A stretch of DNA of 64,000 bases from Coleophoma eucalyptorum (Eukaryota; Ascomycota; Leotiomycetes; Helotiales; Dermateaceae). How positions within the stretch are numbered: position 1 is the first letter of the stretch; every line of letters starts with the position of its first letter. The stretch covers positions 620,001 to 684,000 of the forward strand of contig JALRME010000006.1 in assembly GCA_026120035.1 (NCBI GenBank). The letters run 5' to 3'. The notes under the pieces were generated by a model. It had not been told where the DNA came from and made no database searches. It was given only the letters and a program-made list of their open reading frames with translations. The position numbers and the translations under genes were made by a program. This document shows, in pieces, positions 30,832 through 42,180 of the stretch.

Positions 30832-32837
30832 TCATGAATCTGTATTAGAATCTCTTTCCGAGGACAAAACACTCGCTTCACCAGAAGTAGTACTTCTATT
30901 GGATCTGAAGTTGTAGGCAGCCGTAATACTCATGACTGGAAGCTCCCAAGTCCTGTCGCCAGTCACCGATAGGTCGGCTTCAGCACCTCTAGCACTCGTA
31001 CCACTTGCTCGGTTGGCATTACTGTCTCTCTTGATGCTGAGGCCATAGGAGTCATGGCTACCGAGTTCTTCAGCATCAAAGTCATAATCTCTCCAGAAAT
31101 CCTTCTTTCCTCGGGCAAGCCGCTTCAGCCACCCAGGCAAAAGCCCTCCTCTACCTTTATGGCTCCAATAGTCCTTCTGCTCATAATCATATGGGATGAT
31201 GCGTCCACCACTGACCTTCATTAATAGCCATGCTCCAGTATTGAGGACAGTGTAGGTAACAATGCCTGTTACCAGGCCATACGCAATAGAATATGTGAAT
31301 GGCATAACTGCGAGGGTTACGAACGCTGGAACAGAATCTCCGACGTACCGCCAATTTATATCTGTGACAGCCCGAGCCATCATAGCTCCAACAAGGATTA
31401 GTGTACAACCAGTTGCCCAAGCAGGTATCGACGCAAATATTGGAGCGAAGACGATGGAGATCAAAAAACAGAGACCGGTTACGCATGCCGTGATACCTGT
31501 TCCCCCACCCTCTGATATACCTGCACCGGACTCGATGAAAACCGTAACTGGTGGACAACCGAATAAAGCTCCGAACGAGATACCGAAGGCGTCAACAACG
31601 TAAGCGACAGCACTTCCCTCGAAGTCCTGGGTGTCTTCATCCATCACGCCGCAGAACCTTGCCATGGAGTAGAGTGTCCCGGTAGCATCAAGAATATCTA
31701 CGTATAAAAAGGTGATCAGGGCCAGAGAGAACTGTCCAGCATGCGGACCTGTGATATACCAGTCTTGGGCAACAAGTACCTTCTTAATCGGATGGAAAGA
31801 CACAACCTTCTTGAAGAATTCGAAAGCACTGTTGCCACTGTCTGTGTACGGAAACGCTGTGACTGCAGTGTTACGGGGCCAGGAGATGACTGAGACCACA
31901 AGCACTCCCACGATGATAGCTCCCTTAACGCGGTACATCATCAAAAATGCAGTGAGCATACCGCCGGCAAATATTCCAAGCCACATGGTTGGATTTCGCA
32001 TCTTGCCTGATGTACAAATTCCAGTGACCGGGTCCAATAATGCTGGTACGCAGCCTGCTAGCTCCAAAGGGTCGCTTGCGCCACTCGAAATGGCGCCGAT
32101 TCCTGCGTTATAGGTCAAGCCAATAAGGGCCAGGTAGAGACCAATTCCTGCACCACTGGCAATCTTCAAGCTTAATGGGATCATCCGAGCCAGCCATTGT
32201 CTGATGCCGAGGATGGACAGTGCAACAAAGATCAAGCCTTCCACAAAGACTGCAGTTAAGGCAAGACGGTATGGAACCTCTCCTTGTCCATTTTGGCCAA
32301 CTACTTGATAGGCAAAGTAAGCATTTAGCCCCATCCCTGGTCCAAGTGCGAGCGGCATGTTGGCGAAAAGCCCCATACAGAAGCTGGATAGGGCACTTAT
32401 GGCAGCAGTTGCAGTCACTAAGTCGCGGTTGAGGATTTGCCTGCAAGCCTCATAATTGTCATAAGGTTGCGTGTCGATAGTTAAACAATAAGGATCTGCG
32501 GAGTCTGGGGCATTTTCGCAAATGCAAGTTCCTCCAGTACCTGGGATCAAGTTAGTACCGCTCGCCACGTATGCGTTCCTTAGATTCGTCTTACTCGCAA
32601 CAATAGATGCATTGACAGAGATGATGTATGCCATGGCAAAGAATGTGGCGAGACCAGCTCTGACCTCTGTCAAGAATCTTGTTCCTTTTCTCTCCTTTCG
32701 ATGCCCAGAATGCTCTAGTCTGAACCATTTTCCCATAAAACTCTTGGCCGCTGTCGTGTTTGTCCTCTGAACCTAGATCTGATGTTAGCGATGCTCGGGC
32801 TTTGGAAGTTGTATTTCGGATGCCTTACCCAACCCAT
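30832..32837 (-). CDS. AzgA-type purine (hypoxanthine/adenine/guanine) permease
   Basis: AzgA-like carriers import purine bases with protons across the plasma membrane. Exons 32837-32829 (9 bases) and 32772-30832 give 649 residues. The first exon encodes only Met-Gly-Trp; joining it gives MGWVQRTNTTAAKSFMGKWF, which resembles known AzgA starts. Helices alternate through TFFAMAYIISVNASI, LGPGMGLNAYF, FVEGLIFVALSILGIRQWLA, IGLYLALIGLTYNAGIGAI and onward. Conserved family residues in LYVDILDATGTLYSMA and SGAGISEGGGTGITA line the substrate site. The C-terminal 100 residues are hydrophilic. It lies about 30 kb from the uricase gene; both act in purine use, but they are not adjacent. Confidence 0.94.
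32773..32828 (-). other. Intron 1 of the AzgA gene, after a 9-base first exon
   Basis: A 56-base phase-0 intron (GTAAGG...GCTAAC...CTAG). It separates the start codon MGW from the rest. Confidence 0.78.
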
Positions 32838-35800
32838 GGCTGCGCAGCGTGTCAAGTGAGAATGAGGTCACGAAAGCGCGCCAAAGAGAACTTGGCGAAG
32901 GCTATTGACGTCGGAGTGTCGCAGTCGAAGGTCTGTACGGGTTTTCCTAGCAGCCTGTGACCTCAGATATCCATGACCACACGCCAGCGTGTATGTGCAA
33001 ATTAGTCCCCCCACACTCAAAAAACGCAGAGAAGGTATTCTTATCCTCTCTTGGGAATTTGGTGAAATGCGAGTAGTGCTTGAAAGATGGCCAAGGTACG
33101 TGCTGGTAAGGTACAAGTTCTTGGAGGCGCGTTTTGGAAAACCAAGTAACTTCGCTCCGAGGCTTCCACCTAATCGGGAAGCAGTAACTTCCTTGAAGAT
33201 GCTATGCGCCGGAAAGTTCAGTTTTTGCTTGAGCGTAGGCGGGAACAGTCAGATAAGAATCTTTCAAATCAAATCCTTTCACTCTCAACCCGCCCATTCA
33301 CCTCGTAGAAACCGAGACTAGGGTGAAGGAGGCTGGCGGGATAGACCTGACGGTATCGACAGCGAGGGGACGGGGCAGTGTCGATGAATGCGGTATGGAA
33401 ATGGGGAGTCCACAGTGACTATAAAGAGTTCGAGGGCATGGTTTACCGGGAGGCTGTTGACATGGATACAGGAGAAGAGTGTGGCAGGCATGGATCTGGA
33501 GACAGGAACATGATGCACCATGAGAAGCCATAAGTACCTGATGTCCCTTCGCTACCTCACTCTATATCGAAAAGGAAGCGAACTGCATGTCCGCCTCAGT
33601 CCCAATATGTGCGGTCCGCACTGTCTCCGTCCCCAAACCTTCTGCAAGTACAGGCATGAACCACACCACATCGTCTTTCCTCCCATGCTCGTCCGTCGAT
33701 GCTGCCATTTCATCGTTGCACCTCTACTATCTTGTACGTCAGATAGTCTTCCATTTCGGTGTCTTTGCTGCTTCTTTCATCTGATCTTGTCCAGCAAGAA
33801 ATGGGTATTGGCATGTAGTTCTCCATCAGATCTGTCACTTCCGCGTGTGTGCGCACTCAACATCCACTTATTGCACTGGTCTGGCCCGCCTCGAAATGAC
33901 TGCTCGATCGATAGTTCGAAACTTTGATTGGCTCAGTGCTGTCACCCACACCTCGTTACTTCGGAACCTCTTCCTGGGGACGCGATGCATACTACAGCAA
34001 TCCCCCCGGTCGTGGCACCACGGCAGCAGTACTTACGCTACATAGGCATTCAGGTCCCTGCTGTGCCATGCGATCTCTAGGAAGCGAAGTAGCCTCTTTG
34101 GACCATATCGCCGAGCCCTATTGATTGTCTACTGTACTAGGAAATGCAACACTCAGGAGGACGCTTAGGAGGACGGTCTTCACTTCAAGAAAAGCTTCGT
34201 CCATGACCTATCCAGCTGAAGGATTGTAGATAAGAAACCTATATCCCGTATACCTTCAAATGAGGCATAGCATGACTCTGAATCTCGAGTATAGATGGCG
34301 TGGTTGTTCAGATGGCAAATAGGCTTGTCAGTTGGGCAACCAGGCATGTTCGGCGAGGGTAGATATTGTGAGAGGAGTTGTGGACCGTTCGTCGCGGCCC
34401 GCCACGGGAGATAATCGTGCTCGCTATCACACGGGCTATACAACAGTCACTGCTCTATGTCTCATCGTCCTTTTCTCCCATATTATACTTGTTCCCAGCT
34501 TAAACACGACCATTACACAAATAAACATCAAGCACAAAAAACTATCGTCTTGTATGATACATTTAGGATCTTGAAACATCTATCTCCTGACAGCATTGCT
34601 ATCCTCAAGTTCAGCACAGTCTCCATACCGCCGTATGCGTCATATTTCTGCGCGCCCCTCCATTTATGATAGAATTCATAGGCCAAGCCAGCATCTCAGA
34701 ACTGCCAATCATACACAACAGGCTCCCACGATAATGACAAAATCCGAGTCCTGGCCCTTAGTTGCTTGAGAGACTCCTCACAAATTCCAACTTGATAGCA
34801 TACCAACACCAATCGCAAGCCAAATACACCAGAATCCCTGTTCTGCGCGTACAGCCGAGCGTCGAGGCTTCATCCAGGCTCGCGGAATATCTTAGGCGTG
34901 AATACGACCTTCCGTTGGCCAAACAGGTCGCCCTTTTTGTAGTGTTCCTGGCCCGTCGTCGCGGCTAGTACCTTTTTCTCGGGGCTGCTGGCTAGTTAGG
35001 AAAGCCTGAGATGATAACTCTACAACCTCTCCACACTGCAGGCTGGTTGTCACGAGCAAGCTGACTATGCACATTGGCACTTTTGCTTTTTCCCGTCCCA
35101 CCGTTCTGCACTTTAACGCTAACTGGATATTTTTTTCTAGTTTGGTCATAGAATTGTTATTCGTTTGTCAAGAATAGGACGTGCTGAATCTCGTGTTCTC
35201 TCATGGGGTTCATTCTGTCTATCGTCAAACTGATGTTTTGTCTGCTCTGATGTTGCTACCATACCGCCATGTTACAGAGCGGCTCGTTACATATGCCTGC
35301 CTAAGTCGTATAATGGCAAGTCTGTCATCCGAGGCTGCGTGGCTGCACCATCACATAATCTGCATATAGAATAAAGTTTCCAAATAGATATTATGCAAGC
35401 CTCGCGCAGTGTTGGCATCGAGTGGCAATGCCTATCATATATATGAATAGATATGCAAACTGGCATGCCTGCGTCTGGAATTGCACACTATATGCAATGA
35501 AGGTTGCGGAATGCTTCTCTTTGTTTGGCCTCATGTATGTGAAGTTGTTATTTTCAGGGGCTTGTGTTGAATAGGTAGCCAGACATATGAAGGCAGTTTG
35601 GTCATTCAGGAAGATTCGTCAGATGGCATATCATTTACGTAGGCCGAGCTGCCACCTTCGACGTAGACTCCTGATACTTTTTCGAATGAGAGCTATGCTG
35701 TCATAGGTCCCTTTTAAGTGTTTCTAAGCTAGCTTTCCGGTAGCATCCAGGTTTGATACTCCGCCTACTGATCTTCAGGCTTGAAAGGTACTCTAATAAA

Positions 35801-36389
35801 TTGTCGGTTTAGGGCAGTAGTTAGTAGTATGTTCTAGCATCTTCAAAATATCTGTCTGACTGCTTGTTTACACCGTATTTCAGTGTGATGCCATTAATTG
35901 TGCAACTTTGTCCAATTGGCTGGATCTTGGTACTCGCTAGATGGTTTCAATCTGCTCTGAGTTTCCCTTGATTTAGTGCAGCCCCGGACGATGATGGTAA
36001 GATGGTTCTAGTCAACCGATGTTTGTAGGAACGAGACTCAATCTTAAATTGACATTTCATCCAAATATCTGAACCTTTTTTTCTTCCCCATGAAAATGCA
36101 TAACTTATCCAACAATGTTTTCAATATTTATCGAGAAGAGCAAAACGGACAGAAAAATAGCATAGAACCTCCGTGGAGAAGGGTGTATCATCTTCAATCC
36201 CCAACACTGATGCATACAGATGGTTCAAAGGGAAATAGAACTACGCCAAAATCCAAAATCCAAGGCAGAGAAACAGGCTGAGGTTCCAACAACTATGCAA
36301 ACCAGAAAATAGAAAATTCTTCCATACTCTAAAGGGAACATGCTGAAGATGCATACCCTTGCATGCTATGTCTATCCTTGTCTTTTCTT
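32838..36389. other. Long intergenic region, AzgA 5' side / HOM3 3' side
   Basis: About 3.5 kb with no recognisable gene. The left few hundred bases are the AzgA promoter; GATA-type sites (TTATC at 33041, AGATAA at 33251) are present but common by chance. Small frames (for example 33520-33927 and 34762-34968 on the plus strand) lack motifs. The right half is AT-rich. No transposon ends were found. Confidence 0.4.
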
Positions 36390-38169
36390 CTACTCTAGGA
36401 AGGTAAACAAATTCGTGTGTAAGATGTTCATGGCGCGCGTTGCTTCGTAGGCATCTATTACGCAAGAGATGTTGATCTCGCTTGCTCCTATACCAACATT
36501 GTTAGTCAATGATATCCTGAACGGAATTAAATGAATGGAGGGACAAATGAATCTAGGAATGTACCTTGCGAGATCATCTCGATATTCACGTTATGCTCTC
36601 CAAGTGTCGAAAACATCCGCCCAGCGATACCAATCATATTCTTCATCTCGGCACCGACTAAACTGAGGATAGCCATCTTATTTAATATGCTGACCTCCCC
36701 GCACTCCTCCAGCTCCTCCTTCGCAGCGAGCATTTCAGCATCTGAGATATTCGCTGAGTGAATGGCCATGGAGACGTGAACTTCTGATGTAGAGATAAGG
36801 TCAACAGAAAGCTGGCGCTTGTCGAGGATTGTGAAGACCTTTTGGAAGAAGCCGTGCGAGATGGATCGCTTGTTCGAATGTACATTTATTACCGTGATCT
36901 TATCCTTAATTGTTACGGCCGTTGGCCGCTTAGGAGTTTTTCTTGCGCCGCCATCAATAGCGCTGGCGCTCCGAGAATGTGTGAGATGGGCAGCTGCCAG
37001 TACTGGATCTGGAACCACAATAGTGCCATTACCCCGTGGATTCTTGACGTTCTTTATCCTGATTCTGATTGGGGGGTTGGCGTGCATTACCTGGTCCATA
37101 GTCAAGTGGTGAATAACCTCTGAACCGTAGAATGTTAATTCGGCTGCTTCCGCTGGTGTGATTGTCTGGAGGAGTCTTGCTGTCGGCACTTTGGTTGGGT
37201 CTGCCGTGAAGATACCATCAACCTCTTTCCACACCTGGAGCTCGTCGGCCTTCAATCCTACGGCCACCAATGCTGCACAGAGATCTGTATATCCTCTTCC
37301 AATATCTCCATCCATCAAACCTCCCGGGACAGTACCAAAATAACCCGTGATAACTGGGACCTTGTCACCGCATGCCAGGATCTTTTCTGTAAGTGCTTCC
37401 GACACTTCCCGATAGAAGTTGAAATCGATAGGTTTCGGTGTCTTAAAGTGAATCACATCTGCAAGGTCGACGTATTCGGAATCAACTCCCTAGAGAAAGG
37501 TCAGTATGTAGAACATTTCCTGCACTAGCTGATCTTACTCGGTCTCGCAACAATGACGCCACAAATCGACAACTAAGTTTCTCTCCAAAACTAACTAAAC
37601 GGTCCTTTGACCTGGAGTCGATCTCTAGATGCCATTGCGCAACCACTGAACGGTATTCAATTATTGAACCACACTCCGTTTCGATCTCCTTTATAAGGCT
37701 TGCTTGCAGTTCCGGATTCTGTATATAGAGCTTGGCAGCATTGACATGATCCTCGCAGATGACTTTGACCAGTCTTTCGTACTCGTTCACGAGGCTCTCG
37801 TAATGTACGGATTCCGTGTCTTTGACCGCATTGACTGACTCAAGGACCCCAAAGATTTCCAGTAGTCTGTTCGGCACTCAGCAATTGAATCAATACAGAG
37901 GCGGGCTTTCTACCTGCTAGTTGTTCCCTCGACTTTCTTGCCTGTACTCCTTGCAGAACAGACGACTGCGATTTTATTATTCGCAAGGCTCGCCCTATGA
38001 CGTGGATTAGCAATTTCTTTTGTTTACGGCCCCGCGCCCGTCAGCACATTGCTCACCTCACAATATCCTCAGCAATGTTAACAGCAAATTTGCCCACGCT
38101 GGTGCCGCCAAATTTCTGAATCCACCAGGGACCCTGGCTGTCGTTCTTCTTGAGTGGTTGTGTGCTCAT
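36390..38169 (-). CDS. hom3: Aspartokinase (HOM3)
   Basis: This enzyme phosphorylates aspartate, the first committed step to threonine, methionine and isoleucine, and is feedback-controlled. Five exons (38169-38057, 37994-37914, 37866-37539, 37489-36565, 36487-36390) give 514 residues. The start MSTQPLKKNDSQGPWWIQKFGGTSVGKFA contains the kinase signature KFGGTSVGK; VVCSARSTGKKVEGTTSRLLE, VITGYFGTVPGGLMDGDIGRGYTDLCAA and VDGIFTADP complete the amino-acid kinase domain. Two ACT domains follow (TVINVHSNKRSISHGFFQKVFTILD and AILSLVGAEMKNMIGIAGRMFSTL), the regulatory part. The last exon supplies GASEINISCVID. A TGACTC core lies 35 bases upstream of the ATG, consistent with general amino-acid control. 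Confidence 0.96.
36488..36564 (-). other. Intron 4 of HOM3
   Basis: A 77-base intron (GTACAT...CTAAC...ATAG). Removal joins IEMISQ to GASEINISCVID in the second ACT domain. Confidence 0.9.
37490..37538 (-). other. Intron 3 of HOM3
   Basis: A 49-base phase-0 intron (GTAAGA...CTGAC...CTAG). Removal joins FVASLLRDR to GVDSEYVDLADV. Confidence 0.9.
37867..37913 (-). other. Intron 2 of HOM3
   Basis: A 47-base intron (GTAGAA...ACAG). Removal joins KVEGTTS to RLLEIFG. Confidence 0.88.
37995..38056 (-). other. Intron 1 of HOM3
   Basis: A 62-base intron (GTGAGC...GCTAAT...ATAG). Removal joins IAEDIVR to ASLANNKIAVVCSARS. Confidence 0.9.
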
Positions 38170-38847
38170 CTTTTTGGGGTATTATGGAGAAGAGGGGAGA
38201 GTGTGACTCGATGCAGCCGCAAATATTTCAATGCGAGGTCGGTGAAGCGCTTATCTATTTCAGCAAGCCTTATCATCACGTGCAGCGGGACAAGGCTGAA
38301 CAACTATGACTGAGCCGAATCGATGTTTGTTGTTTGCTAGTTTCTGTCATAGACTTTAGTGAAGAACCGCAACGTTACATAGATGGTCTTTACTCAAAAT
38401 ACCTGCATTGGTGGTCTAGGTGCAGACAACTGTGCCTAGGCATTTCTGATTTAGAGACACCAAGGATGAACGTCCCGTACTTTACTTAGTCAATGTCAAA
38501 AAGTGTCATCCATTAGACTCAGTGCAAGAGTAGTAGTGAAGATTTCGTGTATGTAACTTCCTGTAACACGACCATATAATTTTAGTGGCACAGATTGTAC
38601 TGCCAACTCAACAAAACGTCAAGACAAGTAAGAGGATATCCTAACCCTATTATTCCCACCATGACTCAGAATGGGCCAAAAATATCTTTTGAAAACACAG
38701 AAACAGTACCGATTACACCAGACCCAGCCAATGTACACCCAATCATTTCGTCATTCCAGTCATGACAATCATCAATCCCAAACCGTCCCTATAGCGAAGA
38801 AGAATATACCAAACACCCGTGGACGAGCCACTCAATGAAGCTTAAAA
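38170..38847. promoter_or_regulatory. HOM3 promoter region / RFX 3' side, with Gcn4-type cores
   Basis: 678 bases. TGACTC occurs at 38204-38209 and a full palindromic TGACTCA at 38662-38668, the core bound by fungal Gcn4/CpcA/Cpc1 activators of amino-acid genes. Whether they act is not shown by the sequence. Confidence 0.45.
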
Positions 38848-41304
38848 TTAAGATACTGTGGCATGTAAGACTGTGCCACTCATGCCGTTCGAAAGCTGGG
38901 TATGCGAGGTGTTGCTAGTCCGGAATTCGTACTTTCCCATGGTAGAAAAGTCATCCTCTGGAGTTCGCATCCCGATTCCACTATCATCATGACCAGCAGC
39001 AGAATTCATTGCAGCTTGACTTGTAACGTCCATAGGACGTGATACTCCTTCTGTAAGAACGGAGAACCCCTCACTGCCACTACTATAACGACTTCCGTGT
39101 AGGCTAGCAGCTCTGCTTGTTCTCGGTTGTTGAGAACCTCCTTCTTTGGCAAAGCGAACCATCTTGCACTCCATGAAACCTCCTTGCTCAGCCATGAAAG
39201 CAATCATTTCGTCGATCCAGCATTTGGTAACCCACCAAGCGCCAAAACTTTTTCCCTGGTTGATTGTGAGGTCCCGCATAACAGCGGTTCCAACACTTTG
39301 TACACACCATACAATCTCAGCATGTGTAGCGTACGGGAATTTCTCAGGCAAAGCAGTGAGGAAGTTGACCCAACGATCGAGCACGTTTTCTGTGGATGAA
39401 TCGGCATGTATATTGGCTTGTTGCTGCCTGCCAGTTCGTAGTGCCATCTCACCGTACGGTGTCTGGCATTCGATTTCCCAAGGCACGGCCATGGGGTCCA
39501 GTAAATCACGTAGCTCGGTCAGAAGCAAATTGACAAGGTCATCCATTCCCCTTGTAGGTACACACTCAGCAACCTTTCGTGTCCGAACCATCGTTATCCA
39601 ATCCTCATACATCTGGTCTCTGTTTGCTGGGTTCGAGAGCATGTTTGCAGCAGCATGTGCAGTCAAGTTGACTCGCAATTCGCGATCCAATAAGCCTGCA
39701 AATAGAGTTGCCGGTGCAACCTTTGCGTCAACAACGTGGGTTGGTTGACCTTGGAAGGCAGCCTTGATGTGAGTGACAAGTCGCTCGGAAATGTTCCGAA
39801 GTGTGTCTAAGACAGGCTTCGGTGCAACCTGTAGCGTCAAGGGAGCCACAACGCGGATCATCTTCTGATACATGACAAAGTCACATTGTTCGATCCAAGG
39901 GGCTAAACTAGGATTTGCAAACAATTTTTGCACTGGCATGGTAAGAGTTCCGTGAAAAGATGTGAAAAGATGGAAGAAGGTCTTCTCCTTGCAGTAACGC
40001 ATACACTCTACAAGAGACGTGCAGTGCGATCGGTAAAGTGCCATCAGTGCTGAAGCCGAGTCTGGATCTGTGCCAATGGGCAAAAACGCCTCTATCTTTG
40101 GGAGTGCTATGGGGTCGTTGCCGATACTTGAAGATTCCGTTGGAGTGGGAAACTGAAGTCGTTGAGAGATCTTAGTGCTCGTTGGCTCTAGTTGATCGAT
40201 CCCCCTTATATCTGGTTGGTTGTAAAGACTGTGAGGTCGTACAAACCCCTGGAAGCGCTCTACTTTGGAATCCTGAGGTTGTGGGATTGCTGGTGATGGG
40301 AAAGTCGCTCTATCGATTGGAAATTGCTGGTGCATACTTTGGGTAAAGTCCTGAGTATAACTTGGTGCTTCATTGAAGCTTTGAGCAGGCTGGTTGCTTT
40401 GAGCTTTAGTCAATTCTGGCTGGTCGTCTTTCAGACTAAAGTTAACATAATGATATTTCGATTCACCTCGGATTCCCAATCGTCTGGTCTTCAGTCCGGG
40501 AAATAGGACGCGGACAAGTTTACCAAAAGATGCTGGATTTAGGACAGTGACTCGTTCTGTTGCACATCTTGATACGTAATTGGCGTATACACGTCCTCTG
40601 GGTACCGAACCAGTACCTTTCCCACACACTTGAGATATCCTGGCAAGGTATTAGTCTTGACATCTAGATCCAAGGAAGAAGGGTACTCGCCATATCATTG
40701 CAAACACCTGTCGCTGTCGTTCAGACTGTGGGCCTCTCTCGTTGCCATGTAGTTCAGTTGCAACTTCTGGTAGGCTACGATGCTTATTTGACTGGAACAA
40801 TTGCTTCATTTCGAGTTCGTTCTGTGCACTGGCCTTCGACACTTTCTTAGATGGCCCAGCCGCGCCCGCAAGTGAGTCCGCATCTTCCTGTTCATCGCTT
40901 CGATCAATCAAATGGCTGTCTCCCTCGCCAAAGCTTGCACCGTATCCTTCGGCGGGAAGTGGATGATGTACATTTTCGGGTTTGTACATGGATTCGTGAG
41001 GATATGGTAGGCCATGGTTAGGATTTGTACCGAGAGAGGGGTCTATCTTATATTCCATCGGATTTTGAAGCTGTGCAGCGGATTGCATGACCATATCTTC
41101 CGCTGATAATTGATGACTGACACTATCGAATCTATGTCGAGCATTGGGGTCGGGTTCGTACCAGCGTTTGGGGAAATCCTCTTGGTTGGGCATTTGCTGG
41201 TCTACGAAAGGCGTTGTGCTGTGTATACTTGCAGTGGATCCTCGAGAAAGAGGTCGCTTCCTGGTCTTCAGCGACTGAGCTGTATTCGATCGGGAACGAG
41301 GCAT
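38848..41304 (-). CDS. RFX-family transcription factor
   Basis: RFX proteins (yeast Rfx1/Crt1 and filamentous-fungal homologs) bind X-box DNA; yeast Crt1 represses DNA-damage-inducible ribonucleotide reductase genes. Exons 41304-40691 and 40639-38848 give 801 residues. The RFX winged-helix DNA-binding domain lies at about residues 190-275: RQVFAMIWISQVC, GSVPRGRVYANYVSRCATERV, LNPASFGKLVRVLFPGLKTRRLGIRGESKYHYVNF. A long conserved C-terminal region follows (VDAKVAPATLFAGLLDRELRVNL, VNFLTALPEKFPYATHAEIVW, SFGAWWVTKCWIDEMIAFM), as in dimerising RFX proteins. The intron that splits the domain uses a GC donor. The N-terminal 190 residues are polar. Confidence 0.93.
40640..40690 (-). other. GC-AG intron in the RFX gene
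   Basis: A 51-base intron with donor GCGAGT, a CTAAT branch site and acceptor CCAG. Only this join keeps the frame and gives FAMIWISQVCGKGTG; the nearby GT (GTACCC) shifts the frame. Confidence 0.82.
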
Positions 41305-41850
41305 CTTTGTCCTATCTCCTGGTGGAAGGTCTTATGTACCTCAGTTAGTTCCACCGATCGCCATATTGTTTGATGAGAGCTACAGCTTCACTGACCCATT
41401 CTTAACACCGGATTATGTATATAGTGTGTATCGCGCCTGCAGCTGATACTCGAGAGGCTGGGTTGTTGTTTCTTCCCGCCACGAACACAGTCGCCGAGGA
41501 TATGTCAAAATCGGATCGTTCTACGTGCAATACACCATTTGCTACGTGTTACCGGCCTTTCAGGGTGAGCACTGGGCGTTGTCGTCGATGGTCGTTGTCG
41601 AAGTTGAAGGTTGGATTGCAAAAAATGTGTACCCAAGTTTGTTTACATCGATCAATTTGGCGTGACAACAACTGCGACCAACGCTCGGGCCTTAATGCCT
41701 TGCAATTAAGGCGATTTCCAGCAACAAGATCGAGTAAGCTTCGCAGAGGAATTCAGAACGAAAGTTCGCAATGGATTCTTGAGCCTTGTTTGGTGATTAA
41801 AACCGAAGCCATTAAGTTGGCTCCGTTGAAACATCAACGCAAAATATGCC

Positions 41851-41865
41851 ATCGCCGTTGGCGAT
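41851..41865. repeat. Short inverted repeat upstream of RFX
   Basis: ATCGCC and GGCGAT flank a three-base spacer, a dyad of the size that a transcription factor could read. It does not match the RFX X-box I know (GTNRCC...RGYAAC). Confidence 0.45.
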
Positions 41866-41916
41866 CTCTTGAGCACCTAGATCAAAACGTAAGTGAAGAC
41901 TTTCCTAAGACGAAAT

Positions 41917-41956
41917 TGGTGCCTTGGTGCCTCAATACAATGGTGCCTTGATGCCT
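41917..41956. repeat. Direct repeat, 16-base unit, period 24
   Basis: TGGTGCCTTGGTGCCT (41917) and TGGTGCCTTGATGCCT (41941) differ at one base. The unit itself is made of two related TGGTGCCT halves. Confidence 0.65.
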
Positions 41957-42180
41957 GAGAGCACGAGAGAGGAGAGCTAGGCGATTACCAAAGCTAGCTC
42001 CGTCATACAACAAGATACCCTTAGCTGGCTCTTCGGCCTTAGAACCCACCTCGACTGTCACTTCCTCACCTCTCCACAACAAACTCACGAAGCATTTGAA
42101 TCTTCGCAAAAATCCCCTCATCACTCCCAAACCACTCTCCAAGCAGTTCTTAAGCTATATTAGCATAACTCACATACACC

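Larger units (their letters stand above)
41305..42180. promoter_or_regulatory. Divergent intergenic region, RFX / YOP1
   Basis: 876 bases hold both promoters. A 15/16-matching direct repeat (41917-41932 and 41941-41956) and a small inverted repeat ATCGCC-GTT-GGCGAT (41851-41865) are present. A plus-strand frame at 41415-41951 has no recognisable motif and is not called. Confidence 0.4.

Noticed and set aside
33040..33256. GATA-type sites upstream of AzgA as evidence for nitrogen control
   Set aside because: AGATAA and CTTATC are found, but such short motifs are expected by chance about once per few hundred bases.
33520..34968. Small plus-strand frames in the AzgA/HOM3 gap
   Set aside because: Short, motif-free and not supported by splice signals. 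No transposon-like ends.
41415..41951. Plus-strand frame of 178 codons upstream of YOP1
   Set aside because: No similarity seen, lies in a promoter region and is unusually rich in Arg and Cys.
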